DNA of 64,000 nt from Mimachlamys varia (taxonomy: Eukaryota > Mollusca > Bivalvia > Pectinida > Pectinidae). A model generated the notes under the pieces. That model searched no databases and was not told the origin of the DNA. It was given only the letters and a program-made list of their open reading frames with translations. A program made the translations under genes and the position numbers. The DNA is taken from positions 34,353,426 to 34,417,425 of the forward strand of contig OX392534.1 of the NCBI GenBank assembly GCA_947623455.1, written 5' to 3'. Below, in pieces: positions 36,721 through 51,710 of the stretch (its first letter is position 1; every line of letters starts with the position of its first letter).

Positions 36721-38310
36721 ATTGCCTTACTCGATATATAGTGTTCATTTACCCTTCCTACGTGTAGTGCCTTACTCGATATATAGTGTTTATTTGCCTT
36801 TCCTATGTGTATTGCCTTACTAGATATATAGTGTTCATTTGCCCTTCCTACGTGTATTGCCTTACTAGATATATAGTGTTCATTTACCCTTCCTACGTGT
36901 AGTGCCTTACTCGATATAAAGTGTTCATTTGCCCTTCCTACGTGTATTGCCTTACTCGATATATAGTGTTCATTTGCCCTTCCTACGTGTATTGCCTTAC
37001 TCGATATACAGTGTTAATTTGCCTTTCCTACGTGTATTACCTTACTAGATATACAGTGTTCATTTGCCCTTCCTACGTGTATTGCCTTACTCGATATAAA
37101 GTGTTCATTTGCCCTTCCTACGTGTATTGCCTTACTCGATATACAGTGTTAATTTACCCTTCCTACGTGTATTGCCTTATTCGATATAAAGTGTTCATTT
37201 GCCCTTCCTACGTGTATTGCCTTACTCGATATAAAGTGTTCATTTGCCCTTCCTACGTGTATTGCCTTACTCGATATAAAGTGTTCATTTGCCCTTCCTA
37301 CGTGTATTGCCTTACTCGATATATAGTGTTCATTTACCCTTCCTACGTGTTGTGTCTTACTCGATATATAGTGTTCATTTACCCTTCCTACGTGTAGTGT
37401 CTTACTCGATATATAGTGTTCATTTACCCTTCCTACGTGTTGTGTCTTACTCGATATATAGTGTTCATTTACCCTTCCTACGTGTAGTGTCTTACTCGAT
37501 ATATAGTGTTCATTTACCCTTCCTACGTGTTGTGTCTTACTCGATATATAGTGTTCATTTACCCTTCCTACGTGTTGTGTCTTACTCGATATATAGTGTT
37601 CATTTACCCTTCCTACGTGTAGTGTGTTAATCGATATATAGTGTTCATTTACCCTTCCTACGTGTAGTGTCAACTAGATATATAGTGTTCATTTGCCCTT
37701 CCTACGTGTAGTGCCTTACTCAATATACAGTGTTCATTTGCCCTTCCTACGTGTAGTGCCTTACTCGATATATAGTGTTCATTTGCCCTTCCTATGTGTA
37801 GTGCCTTGCTCGATATACAGTGTTCATTTATCCTTCCTACGTGTAGTGCCTTACTCGATATACAGTGTTCATTTGCCCTTCCTATGTGTATTGCCTTACT
37901 CGATATACAGTGTTCATTACCCCTTCCTACGTGTAGTTCCTTACTCGATATACAGTGTTCATTTACCCTTCCTACGTGTTGTGTCTTACTCGATATACAG
38001 TGTTCATTTACCCTTCCTATGTGTATTTCCTTACTCGATATACAGTGTTCATTAGCCCTTCCTACGTGTAGTGCCTTACTCGATATACAGTGTTCATTTG
38101 CCCTTCCTATGTGTTGTGTCTTACTCGATATACAGTGTTCATTTACCCTTCCTATGTGTTGTGTTTTACTCGATATACAGTGTTCATTAGCCCTTCCTAC
38201 GTGTTGTGTCTTACTCGATATACAGTGTTCATTAGCCCTTCCTACGTGTAGTGCCTTACTCAATATACAGTGTTCATTTGTCCTTCCGACGTGTAGGCCT
38301 GACTAGATAT
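36006..38310. repeat. Satellite block repeated at 38,344-40,290
   Basis: The variant order at 36,006-36,690 recurs at 38,344-38,980 with monomers lost, and the order at about 37,794-38,306 recurs at 39,772-40,284 (offset 1,978). Both copies end at the same rare variant with GACGTGTAGGCCTGACTAG. Confidence 0.65.
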
Positions 38311-41300
38311 ACAGTGTTCATTTGCCCTTCCTATGTGTAGTGCCTAACTAGATATACAGTGTTCATTTGCCTTTCCTACGTGTAGGGCCTTACTAGATAT
38401 ACAGTGTTCATTTACCCTTCCTACGTGTAGGGCCTTACTCAATATACAGTGTTCATTTACCCTTCCTACGTGTTGTGTCTTACTCGATATATAGTGTTCA
38501 TTTGCCCTTCCTACGTGTATTGCCTTACTAGATATATAGTGTTCATTTATCCTTCCTACGTGTTGTGCCTTACTAGATATACAGTGTTCATTTACCCTTC
38601 CTACGTGTAGTGCCTTACGCGATATACAGTGTTCATTTACCCTTCCTACGTGTTGTGCCTTACTCGATATACAGTGTTCATTTACCCTTCCTTCGTGTAG
38701 TGCCTTACTCGATATATAGTGTTCATTTACCCTTCCTACGTGTTGTGTCTTACTCGATATACAGTGTTCATTTACCCTTCCTACGTGTAGGGCCTTACTC
38801 AATATACAGTGTTCATTTACCCTTCCTAGGTGTAGGGCCTTACTCAATATACAGTGTTCATTTACCCTTCCTACGTGTAGGGCCTTACTCAATATATAGT
38901 GTTCATTTGCACTTCCTACGTGTATTGCCCTACTACAGATATAGTGTTCATTTGCCTTTCCTATGTGTAGTGCCTTTCTAGATATACAGTGTTTATTTGC
39001 CTTTCCTATGTGTATTGCCTTACTCGATATACAGTGTTCATTTGCCCTTCCTACGTGTATTGCCTTACTCGATATATAGTGTTCATTTACCCTTCCTACG
39101 TGTAGTGCCTTACTCGATATATAGTGTTTATTTGCCTTTCCTATGTGTATTGCCTTACTAGATATATAGTGTTCATTTGCCCTTCCTACGTGTATTGCCT
39201 TACTAGATATATAGTGTTCATTTACCCTTCCTACGTGTAGTGCCTTACTCGATATAAAGTGTTCATATGCCCTTCCTACGTGTATTGCCTTACTCGATAT
39301 ATAGTGTTCATTTGCCCTTCCTACGTGTATTGCCTTACTCGATATACAGTGTTAATTTGCCTTTCCTACGTGTATTACCTTACTAGATATACAGTGTTCA
39401 TTTGCCCTTCCTACGTGCATTGCCTTACTCGATATAAAGTGTTCATTTGCCCTTCCTACGTGTATTGCCTTACTCGATATACAGTGTTAATTTACCCTTC
39501 CTACGTGTAGTGCCTTACTCGATATAAAGTGTTCATTTGCCCTTCCTATGTGTAGTGCCTTGCTCGATATGCAGTGTTCATTTGCCCTTCCTACGTGTAG
39601 TGCCTTACTCAATATACAGTGTTCATTTACCCTTCCTACGTGTAGTGTCAACTAGATATATAGTGTTCATTTGCCCTTCCTATGTGTAATGCCCTGCTCG
39701 ATATACAGTGTTCATTTGCCCTTCCTATGTGTAGTGCCTTACTCGATATATAGTGTTCATTTGCCCTTCCTATGTGTATTGCCTTACTCGATATACAGTG
39801 TTCATTAGCCCTTCCTACGTGTAGTTCCTTACTCGATATACAGTGTTCATTTACCCTTCCTACGTGTTGTGTCTTACTCGATATACAGTGTTCGTTTACC
39901 CTTCCTATGTGTAGTTCCTTACTCGATATACAGTGTTCATTTACCCTTCCTACGTGTAGTGCCTTACTCGATATACAGTGTTCTTTTACCCTTCCTACGT
40001 GTTGTGTCTTACTCGATATACAGTGTTCATTTGCCCTTCCTACGTGTAGTGCCTTACTCGATATACAGTGTTCATTTGCCCTTCCTATGTGTTGTGTCTT
40101 ACTCGATATACAGTGTTCATTTACCATTCCTACGTGTTGTGTCTTACTCGATATACAGTGTTCATTAGCCCTTCCTACGTGTTGTGTCTTACTCGATATA
40201 CAGTGTTCATTAGCCCTTCCTACGTGTAGTGCCTTACTCAATATACAGTGTTCATTTGTCCTTCCGACGTGTAGGCCTGACTAGATATACAGTGTTAATT
40301 TGCCCTTCCTACGTGTAGTGCCTTGCTCGATATACAGTGTTCATTTGCCCTTCCTATGTGGAGTGCCTTGCTCGATATACAGTGTTCATTTGCCCTTCCT
40401 ATGTGGAGTGCCTTGCTCGATATACAGTGTTCATTTGTCTTTCATATGTGTAGTGCCTTGCTCGATATACAGTGTTCATTTACCCTTCCTACGTGTTGTG
40501 TCTTGCTCGATATACAATGTTCATTTGGCCTTCCTACGTGTATTGCCTTACTCGATATACAGTGTTCATTTACCCTTCCTTTGTGTAGTGCCTTACTCGA
40601 TATACAGTGTTCATTTGCCCTTCCTACGTGTAGTGCCTTGCTCGATATACAGTGTTCATTTGCCCTTCCTTTGTGTAGTGCCTTACTCGATATACAGTGT
40701 TCATTTACCCTTCCTACGTGTTGTGCCTTACTCGATATACAGTGTTCATTTACCCTTCCTTTGTGTAGTGCCTTACTCGATATACAGTGTTCATTTGCCC
40801 TTCCTACGTGTAGTGCCTTACTTGATATACAGTGTTCATTTACCCTTCCTACGTGTAGTGCCTTACTCGATATACAGTGTTCATTTACCCTTCCTACGTG
40901 TAGTGCCTTACTAGATATACAGTGTTCATTTACCCACTCCTACGTGTAGTGTCTTACTAGATATACAGTGTTCATTTACCCTTCCCACGTGTAGTGTCTT
41001 ACTTGATATACAGTGTTCATTTACCCACTCCTACGTGTAGTGCCTTACTCGATATACAGTGTTCATTTACCCTTCCCACGTGTAGTGTCTTACTAGATAT
41101 ACAGTGTTCATTTACCCTTCCTGCGTGTAGTGCCTTACTAGATATACAGTGTTCATTTACCCACCCCTACGTTTATTGCCTTGCTCGCTATACAGTGTTC
41201 ATTAGCCGTTCCTACATTGTACGTGTAGTGCCTTACTAGATATATAGTGTTCATTTGTCATTCCTACGTGTAGTGCCTTACTCGATATACAGTGTTCATT

Positions 41301-42936
41301 TACCCTTCCTACGTTTATTGCCTTGCTCGCTATACAGTGTTCATTAGCCGTTCCTACATTGTACGTGTAGTGCCTTACTCGATATACAGTGTTCATTTAC
41401 CCTTCTTATGTGTAGTGCCTTATTCGATATACAGTGTTCATTTGCCCTTCCTATGTGTAGTGCCTTATTCGATATACAGTGTTCATTTACCCTTCCTATG
41501 TGTAGTGCCTTACTCGATATAGAGTGTTCATTTACCCTTCCTATGTGTAGTGCCTTATTCGATATACAGTGTTCATTTGCCCTTCCTTCAATGTACGTGT
41601 AGTGCCTTACTCGATATACAGTGTTCATTTACCCTACCTCAGTGTAGTGCCTTACTCGATATACAGTGTTAATTTGTCCTTCCTTCGTGTAGTGCCTTAC
41701 TCGATATACTGTGTTCATTTACCTTTCCTACGTTTATTGCCTTTCGCTATACAGTGTACATTAGTCGTTCCTACATGTTGTGCCTTAATCGATATACTGT
41801 GTTCATTTACCCTTCCTACGTTTACTGCCTTTCGCTATACAGTGTACATTAGCCGTTCCCACATTTTACGTGTAGTGCCTTACTAGACATACAGTGTTCA
41901 TTTGCCCTTTCTACGTGTAGTCCCTTACTCGATATACAGTGTTCATTAGCCCTTCCTACATGTGTACGTGTAGTGTCTTACTCGATATACAGTGTTCATT
42001 TGCCCTTCCTACATGTAATGCCTAACTAGATATTAAGTGTCCATTTGCCCTTCCTTTGTGTAGTACCGAACTAGATATGGAGTGTTCATTTGCCCTTCCT
42101 TTGTGTAGTGCCGAACTAGATATGCAGTGTTCATTTACCCTTCCTACGTGTAGTGCCTTACTAGATATACAGTGTTCATTTACCCACTCCTACGTGTAGT
42201 GCCTTACTAGATATACAGTGTTCATTTACCCTTCCTATGTGTAGTGCATTGCTCGATATACAGTGTTCATTTACCCTTCCTACGTGTATTGCCTTGCTCG
42301 ATATACAGTGTACATTTACCCACTCCTACGTGTAGTGCCTTACTAGATATGCAGTGTTCATTTGCCCTTCCTATGTGTAGTGTCTTACTTGATATACAGT
42401 GTTCATTTACCCTTCCTACGTGTAGTGCCTTACTTGATATACAGTGTTCATTTGCCCTTCCTATGTGTAGTGCCTTACTTGATATATAGTGTTCATTTAT
42501 CATTCCTACGTGTAGTGCCTTACTAGATATATAGTGTTCATTTGCCCTTCCTATGTGTAGTGCCTTACTTGATATATAGTGTTCATTTACCCTTCCTATG
42601 TGTAGTGCCTTACTTGATATACAGTGTTCATTTGCCCTTCCTATGTGTAGTGCCTTACTTGATATACAGTGTTCATTTGCCCTTCCTATGTGTAGTTCCT
42701 TACTCGATATACAGTGTTCATTTACCCTTCCTATGTGTATTGCCTTACTCGATATACAGTGTTCATTTGTCATTCCTACGTTTATTACCTTGTTCGCTAT
42801 ACAGTGTTCATTAGCCCTTCCTACATGTGTACGTGTAGTGCCTTACTCAATAAACGGTGTTCATTTACCCTTCCTACGTGTAGTGCCTTACTAGATATAC
42901 AGTGTTCATTTGCCATTTCTACGTTTAGTCCCTTAC

Positions 42937-45900
42937 TCGATATACAGTGTTCATTAGCCCTTCCTATATGTGTACGTGTAGTGTCTTACTCGATATACAG
43001 TGTTCATTTGCCCTTCCTACATGTAGTGCCTAACTAGATATTCAGTGTTCATTTGACCTTACTATGTGTAGTGCTTTACTAGATATGCAGTGTTCATTTG
43101 CCCTTCCTTTGTGTAGTGCCTAACTAGATATACAGTGTTGATTTGCCCTTCCTATGTGTAGTGTCTTACTCGATATACAGTGTTCATTTGCCCTTCCGAC
43201 GTGTAGAGTCTTACTAGATATACAGTGTTCATTTGCCCTTCCTATGTGTAGTGCCTAGCTAGATATACAGTGTTCATTTGCCTTTCCTTTGTGTAGTGCC
43301 TATCTAAATATACAGTGTTCATTTGCCCTTCCTATGTGTAGTGCCTTACTAGATATGCAGTGTTCATTTGCCCTTCCTTTGTGTAGTGCCTTACTAGATA
43401 TACAGTGTTCATTTACCCTTCCTACGTGTAGTGCCTTACTAGATATACAGTGTTCATTTACCCACTCCTACGTGCAGTGCCTTACTAGATATACAGTGTT
43501 CCTTTACCTTTCCTACGAGTATTGCCTTGCTCGATATACAGTGTTCATTTACCCACTCCTACGTGTAGTGCCTTACTCGATATACAGTGTTCATTAACCC
43601 TTCCTATGTGTAGTGCCTTGCTCGATATACAGTGTTCATTTACCCTTCCTACGTGTAGTGCCTTACTAGATATACAGTGTTCATTTACCCTTCCTACGTG
43701 TAGTGCCTTACTAGATATATAGTGTTCATTTACCCTTCCTACGTGTAGTGCCTTACTTGATATACAGTGTTCATTTGCCCTTCCTACGTGTAGTGCCTTA
43801 TTCGATATACAGTGTTCATTTGCCCTTCCTTCGTGTATTGCCTTATAGATATACAGTGTTCATTTGCCCGTCCATCGTGTAGTGCCTTACTCGATATACA
43901 GTGTTCATTGACCCTTCCTATGTGTATTGCCTTACTCGATATACAGTGTTCATTTATCATTCCTACGTGTAGTGCCTTACTCGATATACAGTGTTCATTT
44001 ACCCTTCCTACGTGTATTGCCTAACTCGATATACAGTGTTCATTTGTCATTCCTACGTGTAGTGCCTTGCTCGCTATACAGTGTACATTAGCCGTTCCTA
44101 CATTGTACGTGTAGTGCCATACTTGATATACAGTGTTCATTTTCCCTTCATACGTGTAGTGCCTTACTAGATATACAGTGTTCATATACCCTTCATACGT
44201 GTAGTGCCTTACTAGATATACAGTGTTCATTTGCCCTTTCTACGTGTAGTCCCTTACTCGATATACAGTGTTCATTAGCCCTTCCTACATGTGTACGTGT
44301 AGTGTCATACTCGATATACAGTGTTCATTTGCCCTTCCTACACATAGTGCCTTACTAGATATTCAGTGTTCATTTGCCCTTCCTATGTGTAGTGCCTAAC
44401 TAGATATACAGTGTTGATTTGCCCTTCCTATGTGTAGTGTCTAACTCGATATACAGTGTTCATTTGCCCTTCCTATGTGTAGTGCCTAGCTAGATATATA
44501 GTGTTCATTTGCCTTTCCCGTGTGTAGTGCCTTTCTAGATATACAGTGTTCATTTGTCCTTCCTATGTGTAGTGCCTTACTCGATATACAGTGTTCATTT
44601 ACCCTTCCTACGTGTTGTGTCTTACTCGATATATAGTGTTCATTTGCCCTTCCTACGTGTTGTGTCTTACTCGATATATAGTGTTCATTTGCCCGTCCTT
44701 TGTGTAGTGCCTAGCTAGATATATAGTGTTCATTTGCCTTTCCCGTGTGTAGTGCCTTTCTAGATATACAGTGTTCATTTGTCCTTCCTATGTGTAGTGC
44801 CTTACTCGATATACAGTGTTCATTTACCCTTCCTACGTGTATTGCCTTACTCAATATACAGTGTTCATTTACCCTTCCTACGTGTTGTGTCTTACTCGAT
44901 ATACAGTGTTCATTTACCCTTCCTACGTGTAGGACCTTACTCAATATACAGTGTTCATTTACCCTTCCTACGTGTAGGGCCTTACTCAATATACAGTGTT
45001 CATTTACCCTTCCTACGTGTTGTGTCTTACTCGATATCTAGTGTTCATTTGCCCTTCCTACGTGTATTGCCTTACTAGATATATAGTGTTCATTTGCCCT
45101 TCCTACGTCTATTGCTTTACTAGATATATAGTGTTCATTTACCCTTCCTACGTGTAGTGCCTCACTCGATATATAGTGTTCATTTACCCTTCCTACGTGT
45201 TGTGTCTTACTCGATATACAGTGTTCATTTACCCTTCCTACGTGTAGGACCTTTCTCAATATACAGTGTTCATTTACCCTTCCTACGTGTAGGGCCTTAC
45301 TCAATATACAGTGTTCATTTACCCTTCCTACGTGTTGTGTCTTACTCGATATACAGTGTTCATTTGCCCTTCCTACATGTAGTGCCTTACTAGATATTCA
45401 GTGTTCATTTGCCCTTCCTATGTGTAGTGCCTAACTAGATATACAGTGTTCATTTGCCTTTCCTACGTGTAGGGCCTTACTAGATATACAGTGTTCATTT
45501 ACCCTTCCTACGTGTAGGGCCTTACTCAATATACAGTGTTCATTTACCCTTCCTACGTGTTGTGTCTTACTCGATATATAGTGTTCATTTGCCCTTCCTA
45601 CGTGTATTGCCTTACTAGATATATAGTGTTCATTTGCCCTTCCTACGTGTATTGCCTTACTAGATATATAGTGTTCATTTGACCTTCCTACGTGTAGTGC
45701 CTTACTCGATATATAGTGTTCATTTATCCTTCCTACGTGTTGTGCCTTACTAGATATACAGTGTTCATTTACCCTTCCTACGTGTAGTGCCTTACTCGAT
45801 ATATAGTGTTCATTTACCCTTCCTACGTGTTGTGTCTTACTCGATATACAGTGTTCATTTACCCTTCCTACGTGTAGGGCCTTACTCAATATACAGTGTT

Positions 45901-47368
45901 CATTTACCCTTCCTACGTGTAGGGCCTTACTCAATATACAGTGTTCATTTACCCTTCCTACGTGTTGTGTCTTACTCGAGATATATTGTTCATTTGCCTT
46001 TCCTACGTGTAGGGCCTTACTCAATATATAGTGTTCATTTGCACTTCCTACGTGTATTGCCTTACTACAGATATAGTGTTCATTTGCCTTTCCTATGTGT
46101 AGTGCCTTTCTAGATATACAGTGTTTATTTGCCTTTCCTATGTGTATTGCCTTACTAGATATATAGTGTTCATTTGCCCTTCCTACGTGTATTGCCTTAC
46201 TAGATATATAGTGTTCATTTACCCTTCCTACGTGTAGTGCCTTACTCGATATATAGTGTTTATTTGCCTTTCCTATGTGTATTGCCTTACTAGATATATA
46301 GTGTTCATTTGCCCTTCCTACGTGTATTGCCTTACTAGATATATAGTGTTCATTTACCCTTCCTACGTGTAGTGCCTTACTCGATATATAGTGTTCATTT
46401 GCCCTTCCTACGTGTATTGCCTTACTCGATATATAGTGTTCATTTGCCCTTCCTACGTGTATTGCCTTACTCGATATACAGTGTTAATTTGCCTTTCCTA
46501 CGTGTATTACCTTACTCGATATACAGTGTTAATTTGCCCTTCCTACGTGTAGTGCCTTACTCGATATATAGTGTTCATTTACCCTTCCTACGTGTAGTGC
46601 CTTACTCGATATATAGTGTTCATTTACCCTTCCTACGTGTTGTGTCTTACTCGATATTAGTGTTCATTTACCCTTCCTACGTGTAGTGTCTTACTCAATA
46701 TATAGTGTTCATTTACCCTTCCTACGTGTTGTGTCTTACTCGATATATAGTGTTCATTTACCCTTCCTACGTGTAGTGTCTTACTCGATATATAGTGTTC
46801 ATTTACCCTTCCTACGTGTTGTGTCTTACTCGATATATAGTGTTCATTTACCCTTCCTACGTGTTGTGTCTTACTCGATATATAGTGTTCATTTACCCTT
46901 CCTACGTGTTGTGTCTTACTCGATATATAGTGTTCATTTACCCTTCCTACGTGTAGTGTCTTACTCGATATATAGTGTTCATTTACCCTTCCTACGTGTA
47001 GTGTCAACTAGATATATAGTGTTCATTTGCCCTTCCTACGTGTAGTGCCTTACTCGATATATAGTGTTTATTTGCCTTTCCTATGTGTATTGCCTTACTA
47101 GATATATAGTGTTCATTTGCCCTTCCTACGTGTATTGCCTTACTAGATATATAGTGTTCATTTACCCTTCCTACGTGTAGGACCTTACTCAATATACAGT
47201 GTTCATTTACCCTTCCTATGTGTATTGCCTTACTCGATATACAGTGTTCATTTATCATTCCTACGTGTAGTGCCTTACTCGATATACAGTGTTCATTTAC
47301 CCTTCCTACGTGTATTGCCTAACTCGATATACAGTGTTCATTTGTCATTCCTACGTGTAGTGCCTTGC
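42937..47368. repeat. Higher-order unit copy 1 (4,432 bp)
   Basis: The landmark TTCCTATATGTGTACGTG occurs at 42,961 and again at 47,393. From there every rare variant recurs at exactly +4,432 through about 50.9 kb, including long stretches with identical translated frames (e.g. 45,431-46,024 and 49,863-50,456). Confidence 0.9.
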
Positions 47369-50300
47369 TCGATATACAGTGTTCATTAGCCCTTCCTATA
47401 TGTGTACGTGTAGTGTCTTACTCGATATACAGTGTTCATTTGCCCTTCCTACATGTAGTGCCTAACTAGATATTCAGTGTTCATTTGACCTTACTATGTG
47501 TAGTGCTTTACTAGATATGCAGTGTTCATTTGCCCTTCCTTTGTGTAGTGCCTAACTAGATATACAGTGTTGATTTGCCCTTCCTATGTGTAGTGTCTTA
47601 CTCGATATACAGTGTTCATTTGCCCTTCCGACGTGTAGAGTCTTACTAGATATACAGTGTTCATTTGCCCTTCCTATGTGTAGTGCCTAGCTAGATATAC
47701 AGTGTTCATTTGCCTTTCCTTTGTGTAGTGCCTATCTAAATATACAGTGTTCATTTGCCCTTCCTATGTGTAGTGCCTTACTAGATATGCAGTGTTCATT
47801 TGCCCTTCCTTTGTGTAGTGCCTTACTAGATATACAGTGTTCATTTACCCTTCCTACGTGTAGTGCCTTACTAGATATACAGTGTTCATTTACCCACTCC
47901 TACGTGCAGTGCCTTACTAGATATACAGTGTTCCTTTACCTTTCCTACGAGTATTGCCTTGCTCGATATACAGTGTTCATTTACCCACTCCTACGTGTAG
48001 TGCCTTACTCGATATACAGTGTTCATTAACCCTTCCTATGTGTAGTGCCTTGCTCGATATACAGTGTTCATTTACCCTTCCTACGTGTAGTGCCTTACTA
48101 GATATACAGTGTTCATTTACCCTTCCTACGTGTAGTGCCTTACTAGATATATAGTGTTCATTTACCCTTCCTACGTGTAGTGCCTTACTTGATATACAGT
48201 GTTCATTTGCCCTTCCTACGTGTAGTGCCTTATTCGATATACAGTGTTCATTTGCCCTTCCTTCGTGTATTGCCTTATAGATATACAGTGTTCATTTGCC
48301 CGTCCATCGTGTAGTGCCTTACTCGATATACAGTGTTCATTGACCCTTCCTATGTGTATTGCCTTACTCGATATACAGTGTTCATTTATCATTCCTACGT
48401 GTAGTGCCTTACTCGATATACAGTGTTCATTTACCCTTCCTACGTGTATTGCCTAACTCGATATACAGTGTTCATTTGTCATTCCTACGTGTAGTGCCTT
48501 GCTCGCTATACAGTGTACATTAGCCGTTCCTACATTGTACGTGTAGTGCCATACTTGATATACAGTGTTCATTTTCCCTTCATACGTGTAGTGCCTTACT
48601 AGATATACAGTGTTCATATACCCTTCATACGTGTAGTGCCTTACTAGATATACAGTGTTCATTTGCCCTTTCTACGTGTAGTCCCTTACTCGATATACAG
48701 TGTTCATTAGCCCTTCCTACATGTGTACGTGTAGTGTCATACTCGATATACAGTGTTCATTTGCCCTTCCTACACATAGTGCCTTACTAGATATTCAGTG
48801 TTCATTTGCCCTTCCTATGTGTAGTGCCTAACTAGATATACAGTGTTGATTTGCCCTTCCTATGTGTAGTGTCTAACTCGATATACAGTGTTCATTTGCC
48901 CTTCCTATGTGTAGTGCCTAGCTAGATATATAGTGTTCATTTGCCTTTCCCGTGTGTAGTGCCTTTCTAGATATACAGTGTTCATTTGTCCTTCCTATGT
49001 GTAGTGCCTTACTCGATATACAGTGTTCATTTACCCTTCCTACGTGTTGTGTCTTACTCGATATATAGTGTTCATTTGCCCTTCCTACGTGTTGTGTCTT
49101 ACTCGATATATAGTGTTCATTTGCCCGTCCTTTGTGTAGTGCCTAGCTAGATATATAGTGTTCATTTGCCTTTCCCGTGTGTAGTGCCTTTCTAGATATA
49201 CAGTGTTCATTTGTCCTTCCTATGTGTAGTGCCTTACTCGATATACAGTGTTCATTTACCCTTCCTACGTGTATTGCCTTACTCAATATACAGTGTTCAT
49301 TTACCCTTCCTACGTGTTGTGTCTTACTCGATATACAGTGTTCATTTACCCTTCCTACGTGTAGGACCTTACTCAATATACAGTGTTCATTTACCCTTCC
49401 TACGTGTAGGGCCTTACTCAATATACAGTGTTCATTTACCCTTCCTACGTGTTGTGTCTTACTCGATATCTAGTGTTCATTTGCCCTTCCTACGTGTATT
49501 GCCTTACTAGATATATAGTGTTCATTTGCCCTTCCTACGTCTATTGCTTTACTAGATATATAGTGTTCATTTACCCTTCCTACGTGTAGTGCCTCACTCG
49601 ATATATAGTGTTCATTTACCCTTCCTACGTGTTGTGTCTTACTCGATATACAGTGTTCATTTACCCTTCCTACGTGTAGGACCTTTCTCAATATACAGTG
49701 TTCATTTACCCTTCCTACGTGTAGGGCCTTACTCAATATACAGTGTTCATTTACCCTTCCTACGTGTTGTGTCTTACTCGATATACAGTGTTCATTTGCC
49801 CTTCCTACATGTAGTGCCTTACTAGATATTCAGTGTTCATTTGCCCTTCCTATGTGTAGTGCCTAACTAGATATACAGTGTTCATTTGCCTTTCCTACGT
49901 GTAGGGCCTTACTAGATATACAGTGTTCATTTACCCTTCCTACGTGTAGGGCCTTACTCAATATACAGTGTTCATTTACCCTTCCTACGTGTTGTGTCTT
50001 ACTCGATATATAGTGTTCATTTGCCCTTCCTACGTGTATTGCCTTACTAGATATATAGTGTTCATTTGCCCTTCCTACGTGTATTGCCTTACTAGATATA
50101 TAGTGTTCATTTGACCTTCCTACGTGTAGTGCCTTACTCGATATATAGTGTTCATTTATCCTTCCTACGTGTTGTGCCTTACTAGATATACAGTGTTCAT
50201 TTACCCTTCCTACGTGTAGTGCCTTACTCGATATATAGTGTTCATTTACCCTTCCTACGTGTTGTGTCTTACTCGATATACAGTGTTCATTTACCCTTCC

Positions 50301-51710
50301 TACGTGTAGGGCCTTACTCAATATACAGTGTTCATTTACCCTTCCTACGTGTAGGGCCTTACTCAATATACAGTGTTCATTTACCCTTCCTACGTGTTGT
50401 GTCTTACTCGAGATATATTGTTCATTTGCCTTTCCTACGTGTAGGGCCTTACTCAATATATAGTGTTCATTTGCACTTCCTACGTGTATTGCCTTACTAC
50501 AGATATAGTGTTCATTTGCCTTTCCTATGTGTAGTGCCTTTCTAGATATACAGTGTTTATTTGCCTTTCCTATGTGTATTGCCTTACTAGATATATAGTG
50601 TTCATTTGCCCTTCCTACGTGTATTGCCTTACTAGATATATAGTGTTCATTTACCCTTCCTACGTGTAGTGCCTTACTCGATATATAGTGTTTATTTGCC
50701 TTTCCTATGTGTATTGCCTTACTAGATATATAGTGTTCATTTGCCCTTCCTACGTGTATTGCCTTACTAGATATATAGTGTTCATTTACCCTTCCTACGT
50801 GTAGTGCCTTACTCGATATATAGTGTTCATTTGCCCTTCCTACGTGTATTGCCTTACTCGATATATAGTGTTCATTTGCCCTTCCTACGTGTATTGCCTT
50901 ACTCGATATACAGTGTTAATTTGCCTTTCCTACGTGTATTACCTTACTCGATATACAGTGTTAATTTGCCCTTCCTACGTGTTGTGTCTTACTCGATATT
51001 AGTGTTCATTTACCCTTCCTACGTGTAGTGTCTTACTCAATATATAGTGTTCATTTACCCTTCCTACGTGTTGTGTCTTACTCGATATATAGTGTTCATT
51101 TACCCTTCCTACGTGTAGTGTCTTACTCGATATATAGTGTTCATTTACCCTTCCTACGTGTTGTGTCTTACTCGATATATAGTGTTCATTTACCCTTCCT
51201 ACGTGTTGTGTCTTACTCGATATATAGTGTTCATTTACCCTTCCTACGTGTTGTGTCTTACTCGATATATAGTGTTCATTTACCCTTCCTACGTGTAGTG
51301 TCTTACTCGATATATAGTGTTCATTTACCCTTCCTACGTGTAGTGTCAACTAGATATATAGTGTTCATTTGCCCTTCCTACGTGTAGTGCCTTACTCGAT
51401 ATATAGTGTTTATTTGCCTTTCCTATGTGTATTGCCTTACTAGATATATAGTGTTCATTTGCCCTTCCTACGTGTATTGCCTTACTAGATATATAGTGTT
51501 CATTTACCCTTCCTACGTGTAGGACCTTACTCAATATACAGTGTTCATTTACCCTTCCTATGTGTATTGCCTTACTCGATATACAGTGTTCATTTATCAT
51601 TCCTACGTGTAGTGCCTTACTCGATATACAGTGTTCATTTACCCTTCCTACGTGTATTGCCTAACTCGATATACAGTGTTCATTTGTCATTCCTACGTGT
51701 AGTGCCTTGC
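47369..51710. repeat. Higher-order unit copy 2 (90-bp deletion relative to copy 1)
   Basis: Nearly identical to copy 1 at +4,432 up to about 50,970. After that the offset is 4,342, so two monomers (90 bp) present at about 46,550-46,640 are missing. Confidence 0.9.
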
